DNA of 64,000 nt from UMGS902 sp045538895 (GCA_045538895.1 JAZQEH010000007.1:1-64000), one strand, 5' to 3'; positions 36,093 through 45,474 are shown, numbered from the stretch's first letter. Translations and numbers: made by a program. The notes: generated from the sequence alone by a model not told the origin.

Positions 36093-36929
36093 TTATTCGG
36101 AAAAATCCGTAGGGCCTTTAATACCCTTTCCCTTCATTACACTTTTTATATCCGAAAAATCGTCATCCTCGTCATTTTCGTATGTAACGTTTACGGTATC
36201 GTAAAGCTTGCGGCGGCGCGGCTCACCGTGAGCAGGAGTCACTACGGGAACATTCTCCTCCTCAACTTTTTCCTCCACCGTTTCCTCAGGCGGAACACTC
36301 ACCTGTTCAACCTTTACGCTCTCCTCGCTTTTTACATCGGGAGTCACGGGTGCCTCCGAATTGATTTTTGCAAGCGATTCAACTGTGGATGCAACAACGT
36401 TGCGAAAACGTGCCTCAAATGCGGCGCACTCGTTTACAAGTGCCTTTGCCTTTTTCTCCTCGGCATCATATATCGCACGAACCTTTTCAAGCAGCTCGCG
36501 TCCCTTTGCATCTGCTGTGGCAATTATCTTTTCAGCCGTAGCTTCCGCTTCACTCACACGTGCCGCAGCCTGCGACTCTGCATTTGCTATAGTATCGGCT
36601 GCACGGGTGCTTGCCGCACGGATCTGCACTTCGGAGGCAACACGTGCCTCAGCGGCAATGTCATCGGCACTCTTTTTAGCGGTGGCAATGATTATCTCCG
36701 ACTCCTGCTTTGCTGCTTCAAGAAGTGCACGTGCTTCACGCTCCTTGCGCATTATTTCTTCGCCCTGCCCCTCAAAAGCCTCAAGCTTTACACGCAGTGC
36801 GGAAATAATCTGCTCCTGCTCACGGACAAGCGGCAAAATATCGGCTATAAAGCCGTCAACCTCTTTTTGAGCATATCCAGCAACACTTTTAGTAAACTTT
36901 ACTTCTTCAAGCTTTTCGGATAATGTCAT
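36093..36929 (-). CDS. divIVA: DivIVA-domain protein
   Basis: 278 residues. N-terminal DivIVA membrane-curvature domain (residues 1-60, KFTKSVAGYAQKEVDGFI), long coiled coil (60-200, Ala/Glu-rich), then a Pro/Glu/Val-rich linker and a basic C-terminus. Organises cell poles and septa. Placed in the usual cluster with ylmH and sepF. Confidence 0.92.
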   Translation of the reverse strand: MTLSEKLEEVKFTKSVAGYAQKEVDGFIADILPLVREQEQIISALRVKLEAFEGQGEEIMRKEREARALLEAAKQESEIIIATAKKSADDIAAEARVASEVQIRAASTRAADTIANAESQAAARVSEAEATAEKIIATADAKGRELLEKVRAIYDAEEKKAKALVNECAAFEARFRNVVASTVESLAKINSEAPVTPDVKSEESVKVEQVSVPPEETVEEKVEEENVPVVTPAHGEPRRRKLYDTVNVTYENDEDDDFSDIKSVMKGKGIKGPTDFSE

Positions 36930-36944
36930 ATTCTTCTCCCAAAA

Positions 36945-37775
36945 TCAAATAAACTTCTTCGCAACAAGGCGAAGTCTGCCTTTTTTAGTCAAATCATCTA
37001 TCGAAGTTATCAGAAATTTGCCGATGCCGTGCATGCTTATGTGGTCGGATGCGGCAACTGCAGCACTTATTTCGGTTGCGGTTTCGTAATTATGCTCAAC
37101 CTCACCTGCAAGTATTTTCTCCTTTGCACCGTCACGTGAGAGATTGCACAGCGATGCAATCACACAGTCAAGCCTTGCCGAAGCAACGGTATCGGTAACT
37201 TCCTTATATTTCTGTTCAATTCTGTATCCGTCGGGCAAAACGGCACGCTCTATTTTCACACGGTCACGTGCGATGCGTATTCCGCCCGTTTCAAGAAAAT
37301 CGCCCTCGGTTAAAAATCTTGCCGCCGAGCGGCTAACAAACATGTATGCCGAAAAATCGTCAATCGGCACGATGTCGCCGATGGCATTACGTGACAGCCC
37401 AAGCGACAGTATGCCTCCAAGATAGTCACGGTGAGAAAAATCACGGAATCCGCCTCCGCTTATCTTAAGCGTGCAGACGTCACCAAAAGCATCCTCACCG
37501 AGAAATGCCTTTGCCGTGCCGAAAACGTCACCGTCGAACGCAAGCTCGGTTATATACTCGGGGAGTGCAAACAACTTTTTACGCACTGCCCCCTCGGCAC
37601 CGCCGAAAAACAATGCCCTGCCCGAAAGTCCTCGCATACGGATAAACTCATTTAAAAAATACTGCTCGGCAGGATTCAAAAAAACAGTTGAAACAAGGTC
37701 ACCCTTTGCTTTGTCAAAAGCATCAAGCGCCTTGTTACATAAAAGTTTAAACTCTTCGCTGGTTTTGTAAGACAT
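36945..37775 (-). CDS. ylmH: YlmH-family S4 RNA-binding protein
   Basis: 276 residues. Middle RNA-binding region and C-terminal S4 domain (about 190-260, CVIASLCNLSRDGAKEKILAG). Member of the ylm division-linked cluster; in B. subtilis the homologue acts in ribosome rescue. It is followed by divIVA after 15 bases. Confidence 0.9.
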   Translation of the reverse strand: MSYKTSEEFKLLCNKALDAFDKAKGDLVSTVFLNPAEQYFLNEFIRMRGLSGRALFFGGAEGAVRKKLFALPEYITELAFDGDVFGTAKAFLGEDAFGDVCTLKISGGGFRDFSHRDYLGGILSLGLSRNAIGDIVPIDDFSAYMFVSRSAARFLTEGDFLETGGIRIARDRVKIERAVLPDGYRIEQKYKEVTDTVASARLDCVIASLCNLSRDGAKEKILAGEVEHNYETATEISAAVAASDHISMHGIGKFLITSIDDLTKKGRLRLVAKKFI

Positions 37776-37814
37776 AAAACACTCGTAAATATCAGAATAA
37801 TCTACTTCTCAAGT

Positions 37815-37940
37815 TGCCGTTTGTGAAAAAAATATTTCGTGGCAAGGCGCACCGCAAAAAGCAAGGCGAAGGCTATCTTAAACGATAGTCAAGCCGCTTT
37901 TGAGGAGCAACGCTGCCACGTAAGATTTTTTGCCAAACTA
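37815..37940. repeat. Long imperfect palindromic element between sepF and ylmH
   Basis: The ends pair imperfectly: TTTCGTGGCAAGGCG near 37833-37847 with CGCTGCCACGTAAG near 37910-37923, flanked by T- and A-rich arms. An inner hairpin CTATC-TTAAA-GATAG lies at 37871-37885. The one open frame across it has no ribosome site. Only copy in the window. Confidence 0.5.
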
Positions 37941-37944
37941 ACAA

Positions 37945-37973
37945 ATACCGCACCGCAATACGCGGTGCGGTAT
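37945..37973 (-). terminator. Hairpin after sepF
   Basis: Perfect stem ATACCGCACCGC with GCGGTGCGGTAT; on the minus strand followed by TTGTTAGTTT, a weak T-run. May partly separate sepF from ylmH. Confidence 0.6.
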
Positions 37974-37984
37974 AATACTCAAAA

Positions 37985-38449
37985 TTATTCAGCGGCTTCG
38001 TCGCTTGCAGGAGCAGCCTTCTGCTTGATCTGACCTTCGCTGACGTCAACGTTGGAGGGTGTTACAACGTATGCGCTTGTAGCAACCTTCTTGATATTGC
38101 CGCCGATTGAATAAGCAACACCTGTAAGGAAGTCAAGAATTCTTCTTGCTGCCTCTTTGTTTGTGTCCTCAAGATTGAGAACAACTGTACGCTTTGACAA
38201 AAGGTGGTCTGCAACCTGTGCAGCATCGTCAAAGTTCTGGGGCTTTACAACCTTAAGCTCAATTGCACTGCCGCCGCCCATGATATCATAACCGCTGCCG
38301 CCGATGGTAGCACTGTTATCCTGTGCACCGAGATCGGGCTCTACTGCATCATCATAGTATTCGCCTTCATCTGCTTCGTCATACACATAGCCGCTCTGGT
38401 CATATGTATCCTTTGCAAACTTATCCTTGATATCACCAAAAAATCCCAT
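37985..38449 (-). CDS. sepF: Cell division protein SepF
   Basis: 154 residues. N-terminal amphipathic membrane-targeting helix (MGFFGDIKDKF), acidic linker, then the SepF core (about 65-145) with VVLNLEDTNKEAARRILDFL. Links FtsZ filaments to the membrane. Confidence 0.94.
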   Translation of the reverse strand: MGFFGDIKDKFAKDTYDQSGYVYDEADEGEYYDDAVEPDLGAQDNSATIGGSGYDIMGGGSAIELKVVKPQNFDDAAQVADHLLSKRTVVLNLEDTNKEAARRILDFLTGVAYSIGGNIKKVATSAYVVTPSNVDVSEGQIKQKAAPASDEAAE

Positions 38450-38486
38450 TTCTTTTCCTCCGAAACGATATATAAATTAATATTTT

Positions 38487-39173
38487 TTACTTTTGAAAAG
38501 CAGCTCTGCCTATGCGAACAAGATTTGCCCCCTCCATAAGTGCGGCGGTATAACTCTCACTCATTCCCATAGATAAAACTCTCCTACATACATTATGTAG
38601 TTTTTTTTCACAAATGTCAATAAAAATATTATAACTTTCTCTAAAATATTTACGGTATTCGTCAATTTCCGAGCATTTCGGCGCCATTGTCATAAGTCCG
38701 CAAACCCGAATATGCTCAAATTCTGCAAGACTGTCGATAAACTCCGAAACGCTGTTTTTATCAATACCGCCCTTTGCTTCCTCATTTCCGATATTGACCT
38801 CAACAAGGCAATCCATCACAATGTTCTTCTTTGCCGCCTGCTTTTCAATCTCCCTTGCAAGCTCTATGGAGTCAAGCGACTCGATCATCGAAACCTTATC
38901 AATAATGTATTTTACCTTGTTGCGTTGCAGACTGCCGATAAAATGGATGTCAAGGTTTTCTTTATCGAGCTTGTCATACTTTTCAAGCAGGCTTTGCACA
39001 CGGTTTTCGCCTATTTTGTTTATGCCGAGCGAATGTGCATAGTTTATCTCCTCGGCAGTTGCGTATTTGGTGGCAAGCAGTATTTCATACGGCTGACCGT
39101 ACGGAGAAAGTGCCTGCGCCGCATCTGCCGCCTCTTTTATTCTTTTTAAATTCTCGTCAATATATTCAAACAT
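38487..39173 (-). CDS. YggS/PROSC-family PLP homeostasis protein
   Basis: 228 residues, TIM-barrel PLP-binding protein. PLP lysine in LLATKYAT, phosphate-binding GMSESYTAALMEGANLVRIG at the end. Buffers PLP for enzymes such as IlvE and IlvA. Typical neighbour of sepF. Confidence 0.93.
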   Translation of the reverse strand: MFEYIDENLKRIKEAADAAQALSPYGQPYEILLATKYATAEEINYAHSLGINKIGENRVQSLLEKYDKLDKENLDIHFIGSLQRNKVKYIIDKVSMIESLDSIELAREIEKQAAKKNIVMDCLVEVNIGNEEAKGGIDKNSVSEFIDSLAEFEHIRVCGLMTMAPKCSEIDEYRKYFRESYNIFIDICEKKLHNVCRRVLSMGMSESYTAALMEGANLVRIGRAAFQK

Positions 39174-39177
39174 AATA

Positions 39178-40488
39178 CTAATTCACTATTCTGTCGGGTG
39201 TAAGATTTTTCGAGCCGCCGACGATAACGTTATCGTATAGTGCAAGCCCCTTGCAATAAACGTCGTTTTCGGCATCGCTGTCCGCACCGTAAAGCGTTTT
39301 ACCCTCGGTTTTTGTGCTTATAAACGAATATCCGCCGCTTGAGTAAATAACGTCCGCAACCCTGAATTTAACCGTATTGCCGCTGCGGATATAAACTCCT
39401 ACAACGCCATCAACCACACGGAGTGCATTAGACGGAACTCTGTAACCGCTCACGGTCTCGGTGACAACAGACACCTTCTGGCATCTTGAAAAGTCAAAAT
39501 CCTTCGGCATCTCATATGATGAAAATACCAGCACCGCACTGTCACCGTCGATATTCTCCGCCTCAAGCACCATGTTCAAAACGGTATCGCCAAGACCAAA
39601 GCGGACCTCATACGTTTTACCTTTAGTAAAAGCGGTACACTGCTCCTCCGTGACCTCGGTAACAAAATACCACTTGGGATATAAAACTATTTTGCCGACT
39701 GCTCTGCTTTCCGCACCCGAAGCTGCCGAAAAACCGTTTCTGTACTCATCCACGGTAAGCGACTTTGCGTTTTCATAGTCAAAAACGTCCTCGCCGCCAT
39801 CGGCATAGTCATAAAAATATCCCGATTCAGATGCAATAAGAGAAGTAACCGCACCCGAAAGCGAGCGTTCCAAAGCCGCTCTCTCCTGCTTCAGTGCCGC
39901 AAGCTGCTCTGCTACACCGTCCGCACCCGAACCGAGTGCCGCATCACGGCGAATAAAGGATTTCAGCAAAGCATCTCCGTTTGCAAACGCAGTTCTGTAA
40001 TCGCCACGGCTTGCATCACCCGACACTTCTGTAAGCAGTGCGGATATCTCCTTTGATGCAATAATTCCGTCATAAACGCTGAGATTGTTCTTCGTAGCGG
40101 CAAGCTCGTCAAGAAAATCAACGGTTTTATCAATCTGCGATGCTCTTGCAACCGTTGCCGCATCGCTTGTACTGCCGTAAACGGTTGCAAGCTTTGCCCC
40201 CTTGTTCACACGTGTGCCGTTTTCGTATCTGTAGCTGACAACGCCGCCAAGCGCATTGTCAATAACCTTTTCGTCACGGACTATCACACCGCTTGTATTA
40301 AGCAGCACGTCTTCACTGTATATCTTTGCCGTATCGGTTTCAATTTCGGCTGAAAAGCCGTTTGTCAGGTGATAGAGAACATAAAAAAGCACACCGAGTA
40401 TCAAACAAATGCGGCATAGCGACAAAAGCACACGCACAAAAACGCTCTGCTTTTCACCGCCGTCAAAATTCTCATATTGCTCTCCCAT
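39178..40488 (-). CDS. HlyD-like membrane-anchored protein
   Basis: 436 residues. One membrane helix near residues 17-42, then an external region with a biotinyl-lipoyl-like half (VVSYRYENGTRVNKGAKLATVYG), a coiled coil (about 110-225) and a beta-barrel-like C-terminus. Similar HlyD-like proteins sit between yggS and miaA-like genes in Clostridia, but no export ATPase is nearby, so a transport role is unproven. Confidence 0.78.
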   Translation of the reverse strand: MGEQYENFDGGEKQSVFVRVLLSLCRICLILGVLFYVLYHLTNGFSAEIETDTAKIYSEDVLLNTSGVIVRDEKVIDNALGGVVSYRYENGTRVNKGAKLATVYGSTSDAATVARASQIDKTVDFLDELAATKNNLSVYDGIIASKEISALLTEVSGDASRGDYRTAFANGDALLKSFIRRDAALGSGADGVAEQLAALKQERAALERSLSGAVTSLIASESGYFYDYADGGEDVFDYENAKSLTVDEYRNGFSAASGAESRAVGKIVLYPKWYFVTEVTEEQCTAFTKGKTYEVRFGLGDTVLNMVLEAENIDGDSAVLVFSSYEMPKDFDFSRCQKVSVVTETVSGYRVPSNALRVVDGVVGVYIRSGNTVKFRVADVIYSSGGYSFISTKTEGKTLYGADSDAENDVYCKGLALYDNVIVGGSKNLTPDRIVN

Positions 40489-40500
40489 GCTCTCACCTCC

Positions 40501-41457
40501 TTAATTCCAGATACTGCAAAGTTCCTCAAAAATATCGTTAAAATCACGCATCTCACCGTTTTCGCTGTCGCAGTAAAGCATTTTTACATACGGCTTTCCC
40601 GAAAACCAGGTGATCTGCCTTTTTGCGTAGCGGCGTGTTGCACATTTCAGATTCTCCACCGCAACGTCAAGACTGCTCTCGCCACGTATTGCACAAAGCA
40701 GCTCCTTATAGCCTATCGCTCCTGCCGCAGTACTGTTTTTCTCAAAAACACCCTCACTCAGCAAACGCTTTGTTTCATCAAGCAAACCGTTTGCAAGCAT
40801 TTCATCCACACGTCGGTCAATACGCTTGTAAAGTATCTCCCGATTGTGGTACGCAAGGCAAACCGTGCATATATCAATAGCATCAGGCAGAGTTTTGCTC
40901 TCTCTGTCCCAATCACTTTTTTTCTTTCCACTTGCAATGTAAATTTCAAGTGCCCTTGCGACACGCTTTACGTTATTTTCGTGTATCGCATCAGCACTTT
41001 CGGGATCAACCTCACGCAGTCTTTCATGAAGTGCGTGCGCACCGTTCCTTGCGGCAAAATCCAAAAGCTCACGCCGCACATTCTCATCCGCTGCAGTTTC
41101 GGCAGGTGAGCCTCCGCGAAGCACGTTGTCAAGGTAAAGCCCCGTGCCGCCGCAGAATACCGGCAGTTTTCCACGCATTGAAATATCGCTTGCCGCTGCA
41201 AGTGCCATCGGTGCATAATCGGCTGCCGAAAACGGTTCAAGCGGACTGCACACGTCTATCATGTGATGCTTGACCTCACTCTGCTCCGCCAAAGTGGGCT
41301 TTGCCGTGCCGATGTCCATACCACGGTACACCTGCATAGAGTCAACAGAGATTATTTCACCCGAAAAATGCTTTGCCGCTTTAAGTGCAAGTGCGCTTTT
41401 TCCGCTTGCGGTACTACCCACAATGCCAAGGCATCTGCCGATTTTATCAAAGCTCAC
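40501..41457 (-). CDS. miaA: tRNA dimethylallyltransferase
   Basis: 318 residues. P-loop GSTASGKSAL, DSMQVYRGMDIGTAKP and the ITWF motif. Adds the dimethylallyl group to A37 of tRNAs reading UNN codons. Its start abuts the pfkB-like stop. Confidence 0.95.
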   Translation of the reverse strand: MSFDKIGRCLGIVGSTASGKSALALKAAKHFSGEIISVDSMQVYRGMDIGTAKPTLAEQSEVKHHMIDVCSPLEPFSAADYAPMALAAASDISMRGKLPVFCGGTGLYLDNVLRGGSPAETAADENVRRELLDFAARNGAHALHERLREVDPESADAIHENNVKRVARALEIYIASGKKKSDWDRESKTLPDAIDICTVCLAYHNREILYKRIDRRVDEMLANGLLDETKRLLSEGVFEKNSTAAGAIGYKELLCAIRGESSLDVAVENLKCATRRYAKRQITWFSGKPYVKMLYCDSENGEMRDFNDIFEELCSIWN

Positions 41458-42384
41458 TTACAGTTCAACCTCATGCTCAAGTATGTAGCGAAGCACCTCT
41501 GTTTCGCTCGGTATGGTGCTTGTCACCGAACCGTCCTTGCGGCTTGCAAGCTCAACAACTGTTGCCGCATAGCGTGTTGCACGCACGCTCTTGCCGGAGC
41601 GCAGATTTTCAACTATCATTGCAGGCACAAGCAAATCACGGTAGCCCATGTGTGCGTTTTCAACATAGGGAATGTAGTACGAGAAATTGCCCTTGTATTC
41701 AAAAGCTCCGCCAACGCCGAATTTAAACATATACGTCTTTGAGCGAAGCGTTTTATGAAGTTCAACCGCCGCCTGCAGATTGCTCTGTGCATTGCGTGGA
41801 CTTATACCCGTAAGACGCTCGGTTGCCTCAGGCGGAAGTGCCACAAGGTCAACAACTCCGAGGCGGTCAATCGGGAAATCATCAGGGATTCTCTCACCGT
41901 CAAGAAATGTCATAACGCCCTGCTCTCTTGCAAGTTCAGCAACACGGATAACGGTTTCCGAAGGAACGTCAAGGCTTACATAAACCGCATCGGGCAGAGC
42001 GGTAAATGCTTCCTCAATCAAATCAACGTCGATATGGCGAAGCATAGATGAGTTTCTGTATACACGACGCTCGCCTGCACAGTTTTCTACAACGCTTATA
42101 TCGGTTTTTTCGTCCTTGATAACCTTTACAAAGCGGGTATCCATGCCAAAATCGTCAAAAAACGAAACGAGCGACTTGCCGTATTCATCATTGCCCACCG
42201 CAGAGCAAACGATTACGTCGCCACCAAGTCTTGAAACTGCGCATGCACCTATGCCGGCAGAGCCGCCCGGTACTATGTCATATTTAAAAGACTCACAAAC
42301 CTCTTTGCCATCCTCGGCAAACTTGCTTACGCTAAAATCAAGCTCCGCAGTTACGGAACCGATAATCAGAATTCTCTTTTTCAT
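41458..42384 (-). CDS. PfkB-family sugar/nucleoside kinase-like protein
   Basis: 308 residues from ATG 42384 behind GGAGG. Ribokinase fold: N-terminal VPGGSAGIGACAVSRLGG and a central DGERIPDDF segment. The usual anion-hole motif (GAGD) reads GYRD: the catalytic Asp remains but the second Gly is replaced by Arg, and the following residues are unusual. Activity may be altered or lost; substrate unknown. First gene of the miaA-sepF-ktr unit. Confidence 0.82.
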   Translation of the reverse strand: MKKRILIIGSVTAELDFSVSKFAEDGKEVCESFKYDIVPGGSAGIGACAVSRLGGDVIVCSAVGNDEYGKSLVSFFDDFGMDTRFVKVIKDEKTDISVVENCAGERRVYRNSSMLRHIDVDLIEEAFTALPDAVYVSLDVPSETVIRVAELAREQGVMTFLDGERIPDDFPIDRLGVVDLVALPPEATERLTGISPRNAQSNLQAAVELHKTLRSKTYMFKFGVGGAFEYKGNFSYYIPYVENAHMGYRDLLVPAMIVENLRSGKSVRATRYAATVVELASRKDGSVTSTIPSETEVLRYILEHEVEL

Positions 42385-42428
42385 GTCTTTCCTCCAAAAC
42401 CAATCAGAGTCACAATAATTCATTTTAT

Positions 42429-42457
42429 ATTATACAATATATCATTAATAAAATCAA
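42429..42457 (-). promoter_or_regulatory. Promoter of the pfkB-miaA-...-ktrA unit
   Basis: Minus strand TTGATT (42452-42457), 17 bases, TATAAT (42429-42434). Confidence 0.75.
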
Positions 42458-42511
42458 TAACCGAGCAAACCATATTTCGCAAAAAAACGTAATAACTTTT
42501 TTAAATTTTTT

Positions 42512-42539
42512 ATTGCATTTTTGCGGAAACATGGTATAC
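42512..42539 (+). promoter_or_regulatory. Promoter of the small acidic membrane protein
   Basis: TTGCAT (42512-42517), 16 bases, TATACT (42534-42539). Confidence 0.65.
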
Positions 42540-42584
42540 TATAGATGTAATAGTTTAAATATTTTCTTTTCAAGGAGTGATAAT

Positions 42585-42824
42585 ATGCTTTATATCGGTA
42601 AGAAACCCGAAAAACCCAACGTTGGTAAAATCATTTTGGCTGTAACCGCAGCTATCGCAGGTGTTGCGGCACTTGCTGTTCTCGCATATAAGCTTTATCA
42701 GAAGTTCGTTCCCGGTTGCATCGACTGCGAATGTGAGGACTTCCTCGATGATGACTGCTACTTCGATGACGATTGCCTCGACGTAGAATGTGAAGAGGTT
42801 GACGAAACTCCTGCAGAAGCGTAG
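42585..42824 (+). CDS. Small membrane protein with acidic, cysteine-rich tail (79 aa)
   Basis: Start at ATG 42585, six bases after AAGGAG; a longer frame upstream overlaps the promoter. Residues 15-37 form one membrane helix with a basic N-terminus, followed by a tail with six cysteines and about twenty Asp/Glu residues (GCIDCECEDFLDDDCYF). Own promoter and terminator. I know no family; metal binding by the tail is a reasonable guess. Confidence 0.8.
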   Translation: MLYIGKKPEKPNVGKIILAVTAAIAGVAALAVLAYKLYQKFVPGCIDCECEDFLDDDCYFDDDCLDVECEEVDETPAEA

Positions 42825-42835
42825 AATTTCAAGCA

Positions 42836-42872
42836 GATAGCCGTTGCATAATGCAACGGCTATTTTGTTTTT
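42836..42872 (+). terminator. Terminator after the acidic membrane protein
   Basis: Stem ATAGCCGTTGCAT with ATGCAACGGCTAT followed by TTTGTTTTTT. Confidence 0.9.
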
Positions 42873-42898
42873 TGCAATAATTTTTTCAATATTGTTTA

Positions 42899-42927
42899 TT
42901 GACTATTTTACATCTTTATTGTATATT
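42899..42927 (+). promoter_or_regulatory. Promoter of the first propeller gene
   Basis: TTGACT (42899-42904), 17 bases, TATATT (42922-42927). The tandem copy has the same -35 box at 45408. Confidence 0.75.
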
Positions 42928-42970
42928 GTTATGTGTATTGTCAAATTATAACCTTTTTGGAGGAGATTTT

Positions 42971-45340
42971 ATGAAAAGACTAATCGGCATTTGTTTGGTT
43001 TGTGCGTTGCTTTGCACGGCTTTTGTACTCGGTGCCGGTGCCGCAAAGGGCGACTACGGCTATTGCGATACCGACCACAACGGTAAGGTTGAGTTTACCG
43101 AGGCACTTGCCACCCTTAAAGCAGTAGTTAACAAAACCGATGAGAACGTTTCCCTGCTCGATATCATGTACTCTTTGCAGGCGGCAATCGCAGGCGAGTC
43201 GCTCGCCGCTACGATCAATTCGATTGATACAAACACACTCACCGCAACAATCTCCACCGAATATTTTGAAAAAATCACCGTTCCGCTTTCGGTTTTCGGT
43301 CTTGACGGCAGTGCAAAAGCGGCGGACTACTGCGGTGTTCCTGCGGTAATCTCTATTCACGGACCTGCAAAAACCTTTGCAGACAGATATGATGGCTCTG
43401 TAAACGGTATCTACGCAGCAGAACCCAACCTCCGCTTCACCGATAAGCCCGCCAATGCAACCGCTACCGTTTATTCAATGAACGAGCTTAACAAAGAAGT
43501 GATAAGCGGCAGCCATGCAAATGACGCTCTTAATGCAACAACTCTTGAAATGAGCTTCCGTGACAATGCGTCTCTTTCAGAAGAAACTACCGGAAGTTTC
43601 CGCTTCAACACAGCATGGTATCCAAGAGTAAGAAAGGTTAATGACAACCTCTATCTCCTCACATTCATGTACCAGAAATACGGTCAGCACCTCTACTATG
43701 CAACAAGCCCCGACGGTACAAATTGGAATGCTCCCAAGGTTCTGTGGAATGCAAATACATATCCCGGCAACGTCGATGAGGACAAAAAAATCGTTTACTC
43801 CTACGGTCCTATGGAGGGTGCAAGCGACAAGTATCATGCAGTTAACCCCGATTTCTGCGTACTCGACGACGGCACCATTATCTGCGTATATGCTATCCGT
43901 GTTGTAAGTGGCTACCGTGATTACCCGGAATATCAGGGACTTTGTATAAAATACGGCACCCCCAACGATGACTGCACTATAACCTGGTCGGAGGAAAAGA
44001 AAATTTACACCGGTCAGGCATGGGAGCCTTCCATTATGCAACTCACAAACGGAGAGATTCACGTTTACTTCACTCAGGTTGCACCCGACATCAACGAGTT
44101 TGGATATGACGAAAATCACCGTTCTACCGAAACAGGTCTTATCGTTTCCAATGACAAGTTTATAACATGGACACCCGATATTCAGCCGGATGACAAAAAC
44201 TTCTACCGTGCAACCGTTGTTTTCCGCGAATACGTTGGCGACATGCTTGATGCCTACACAAACACCTATCGCCCCCACTACAGCGGACAGATGCCCGTTG
44301 CAACCGAGCTTTACAACGGAAAGCTTTTCCTTGTAACCGAGGTTAGAGAAACAAGCGGCAAATACCACGTTTCCTACAACGTAAGCGATAGCGTAAGAAG
44401 TTGGAAGTCGATACCCGTTGGCGAAGAAAGCAAATATACCAAATTCACAAGCACGGGACGTTCAAGCCCGTACGTTTCCGCGTTCCCGTCAGGCGAAATT
44501 TATCTCACCTTCAACTATGCAGGCAGTCTTTATGCAAGACTCGGTAATCCCAACAATTTCACCTTTGGAACTTCCTTCCTCAGCACCCCCGGTTCTGCCG
44601 GCATTTGGGGTTCGTGTTCCATTGTCGGATCGCACAAAACGGCAACGGCAATGCATCGCCAGATTAAAGTTACCGATGAAAACGGCAATCCCGTATATGA
44701 AACCAACAGCGACGGTTCACTTAAGACTGACGAAAACGGCAACAATATCCAACAGATTTACAACACCGTTAACATTTACTATCACTACCTCAACCACCGC
44801 ATAAGTGCAAAGCAGATAAGCGTAAACGTTGACAACTACACCAACGAATGGGTGAACAACACCGAGGCTATTTTCGTTGGTAGCGAGTCGCAGGCACAGG
44901 CGGCACTTCAGGTTGCACACGACAAGGACAACATGTATTTCCTTGTTAACCGACTCGACTACGTTGTAACCTCCAACGACAAGGCTCACGTTTACATTGC
45001 CGCTTCTGACGGCGGCTACTACCGCATTGACGTTGGTACAACAAAGGACTGTGTAGTTTATAAGGTTGCGAAAAACGGCACCGAAACCGAGGTTTACAAC
45101 GCAAAGACCGCAGTTACAAGAGTGTCGGGTACGTTGAATATCAACGCTGTAAGCAACGATAAAGGTGCAACTACCGAGATCTCTGTTCCTAAAAGCGTTC
45201 TCGGTCTTACCTCCGCTACATCCATCAAGGCGGCTATCGGTATTACCAACGTTGACAAGGACAGCACCGTAAGTATAAGCGATACAATGGTTGACCTCTC
45301 CGATACTACCAACTGGCCCACCGTTAATCTTGTAAAATAA
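42971..45340 (+). CDS. Secreted propeller protein with N-terminal dockerin-like domain, copy 1
   Basis: 789 residues from ATG 42971 after GGAGGAG. Signal peptide 1-25. Residues 27-75 form a dockerin-like pair of helices with one good calcium loop (DTDHNGKVEFTEAL) and a degenerate second one. Residues about 190-590 look like a five-bladed glycosidase/sialidase-type propeller (repeated HLYYATSPDGTNW, EPSIMQLTNGEIHVYF, SSPYVSAFPSGEIYLTF). Residues 620-789 resemble a sugar-binding CBM9/DOMON-like module. Catalytic residues cannot be assigned. Tandem paralogue follows. Likely a glycan-acting cellulosome-type or surface component. Confidence 0.75.
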   Translation: MKRLIGICLVCALLCTAFVLGAGAAKGDYGYCDTDHNGKVEFTEALATLKAVVNKTDENVSLLDIMYSLQAAIAGESLAATINSIDTNTLTATISTEYFEKITVPLSVFGLDGSAKAADYCGVPAVISIHGPAKTFADRYDGSVNGIYAAEPNLRFTDKPANATATVYSMNELNKEVISGSHANDALNATTLEMSFRDNASLSEETTGSFRFNTAWYPRVRKVNDNLYLLTFMYQKYGQHLYYATSPDGTNWNAPKVLWNANTYPGNVDEDKKIVYSYGPMEGASDKYHAVNPDFCVLDDGTIICVYAIRVVSGYRDYPEYQGLCIKYGTPNDDCTITWSEEKKIYTGQAWEPSIMQLTNGEIHVYFTQVAPDINEFGYDENHRSTETGLIVSNDKFITWTPDIQPDDKNFYRATVVFREYVGDMLDAYTNTYRPHYSGQMPVATELYNGKLFLVTEVRETSGKYHVSYNVSDSVRSWKSIPVGEESKYTKFTSTGRSSPYVSAFPSGEIYLTFNYAGSLYARLGNPNNFTFGTSFLSTPGSAGIWGSCSIVGSHKTATAMHRQIKVTDENGNPVYETNSDGSLKTDENGNNIQQIYNTVNIYYHYLNHRISAKQISVNVDNYTNEWVNNTEAIFVGSESQAQAALQVAHDKDNMYFLVNRLDYVVTSNDKAHVYIAASDGGYYRIDVGTTKDCVVYKVAKNGTETEVYNAKTAVTRVSGTLNINAVSNDKGATTEISVPKSVLGLTSATSIKAAIGITNVDKDSTVSISDTMVDLSDTTNWPTVNLVK

Positions 45341-45350
45341 CATGACAAAA

Positions 45351-45378
45351 TGGGAATTGCTTTGCAGTTCCCATTTTT
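45351..45378 (+). terminator. Terminator after propeller copy 1
   Basis: Stem TGGGAATTGC with GCAGTTCCCA (one G-T pair), then TTTTT. Confidence 0.85.
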
Positions 45379-45407
45379 ACATTTGTCTGCAATAACAAAC
45401 TTTTTAA

Positions 45408-45436
45408 TTGACTGTTTTACTGTTTTAGTGTATTAT
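45408..45436 (+). promoter_or_regulatory. Promoter of the second propeller gene
   Basis: TTGACT (45408-45413), 17 bases, TATTAT (45431-45436). Confidence 0.75.
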
Positions 45437-45474
45437 ATTAGCGTATATTATTTTGATAATTTGCGGAGGAATTT

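Noticed and set aside
37839..38033. 64-codon plus-strand frame across the palindromic element
   Set aside because: No ribosome site, overlaps the 3' end of sepF on the other strand, and the sequence is explained by the repeat.
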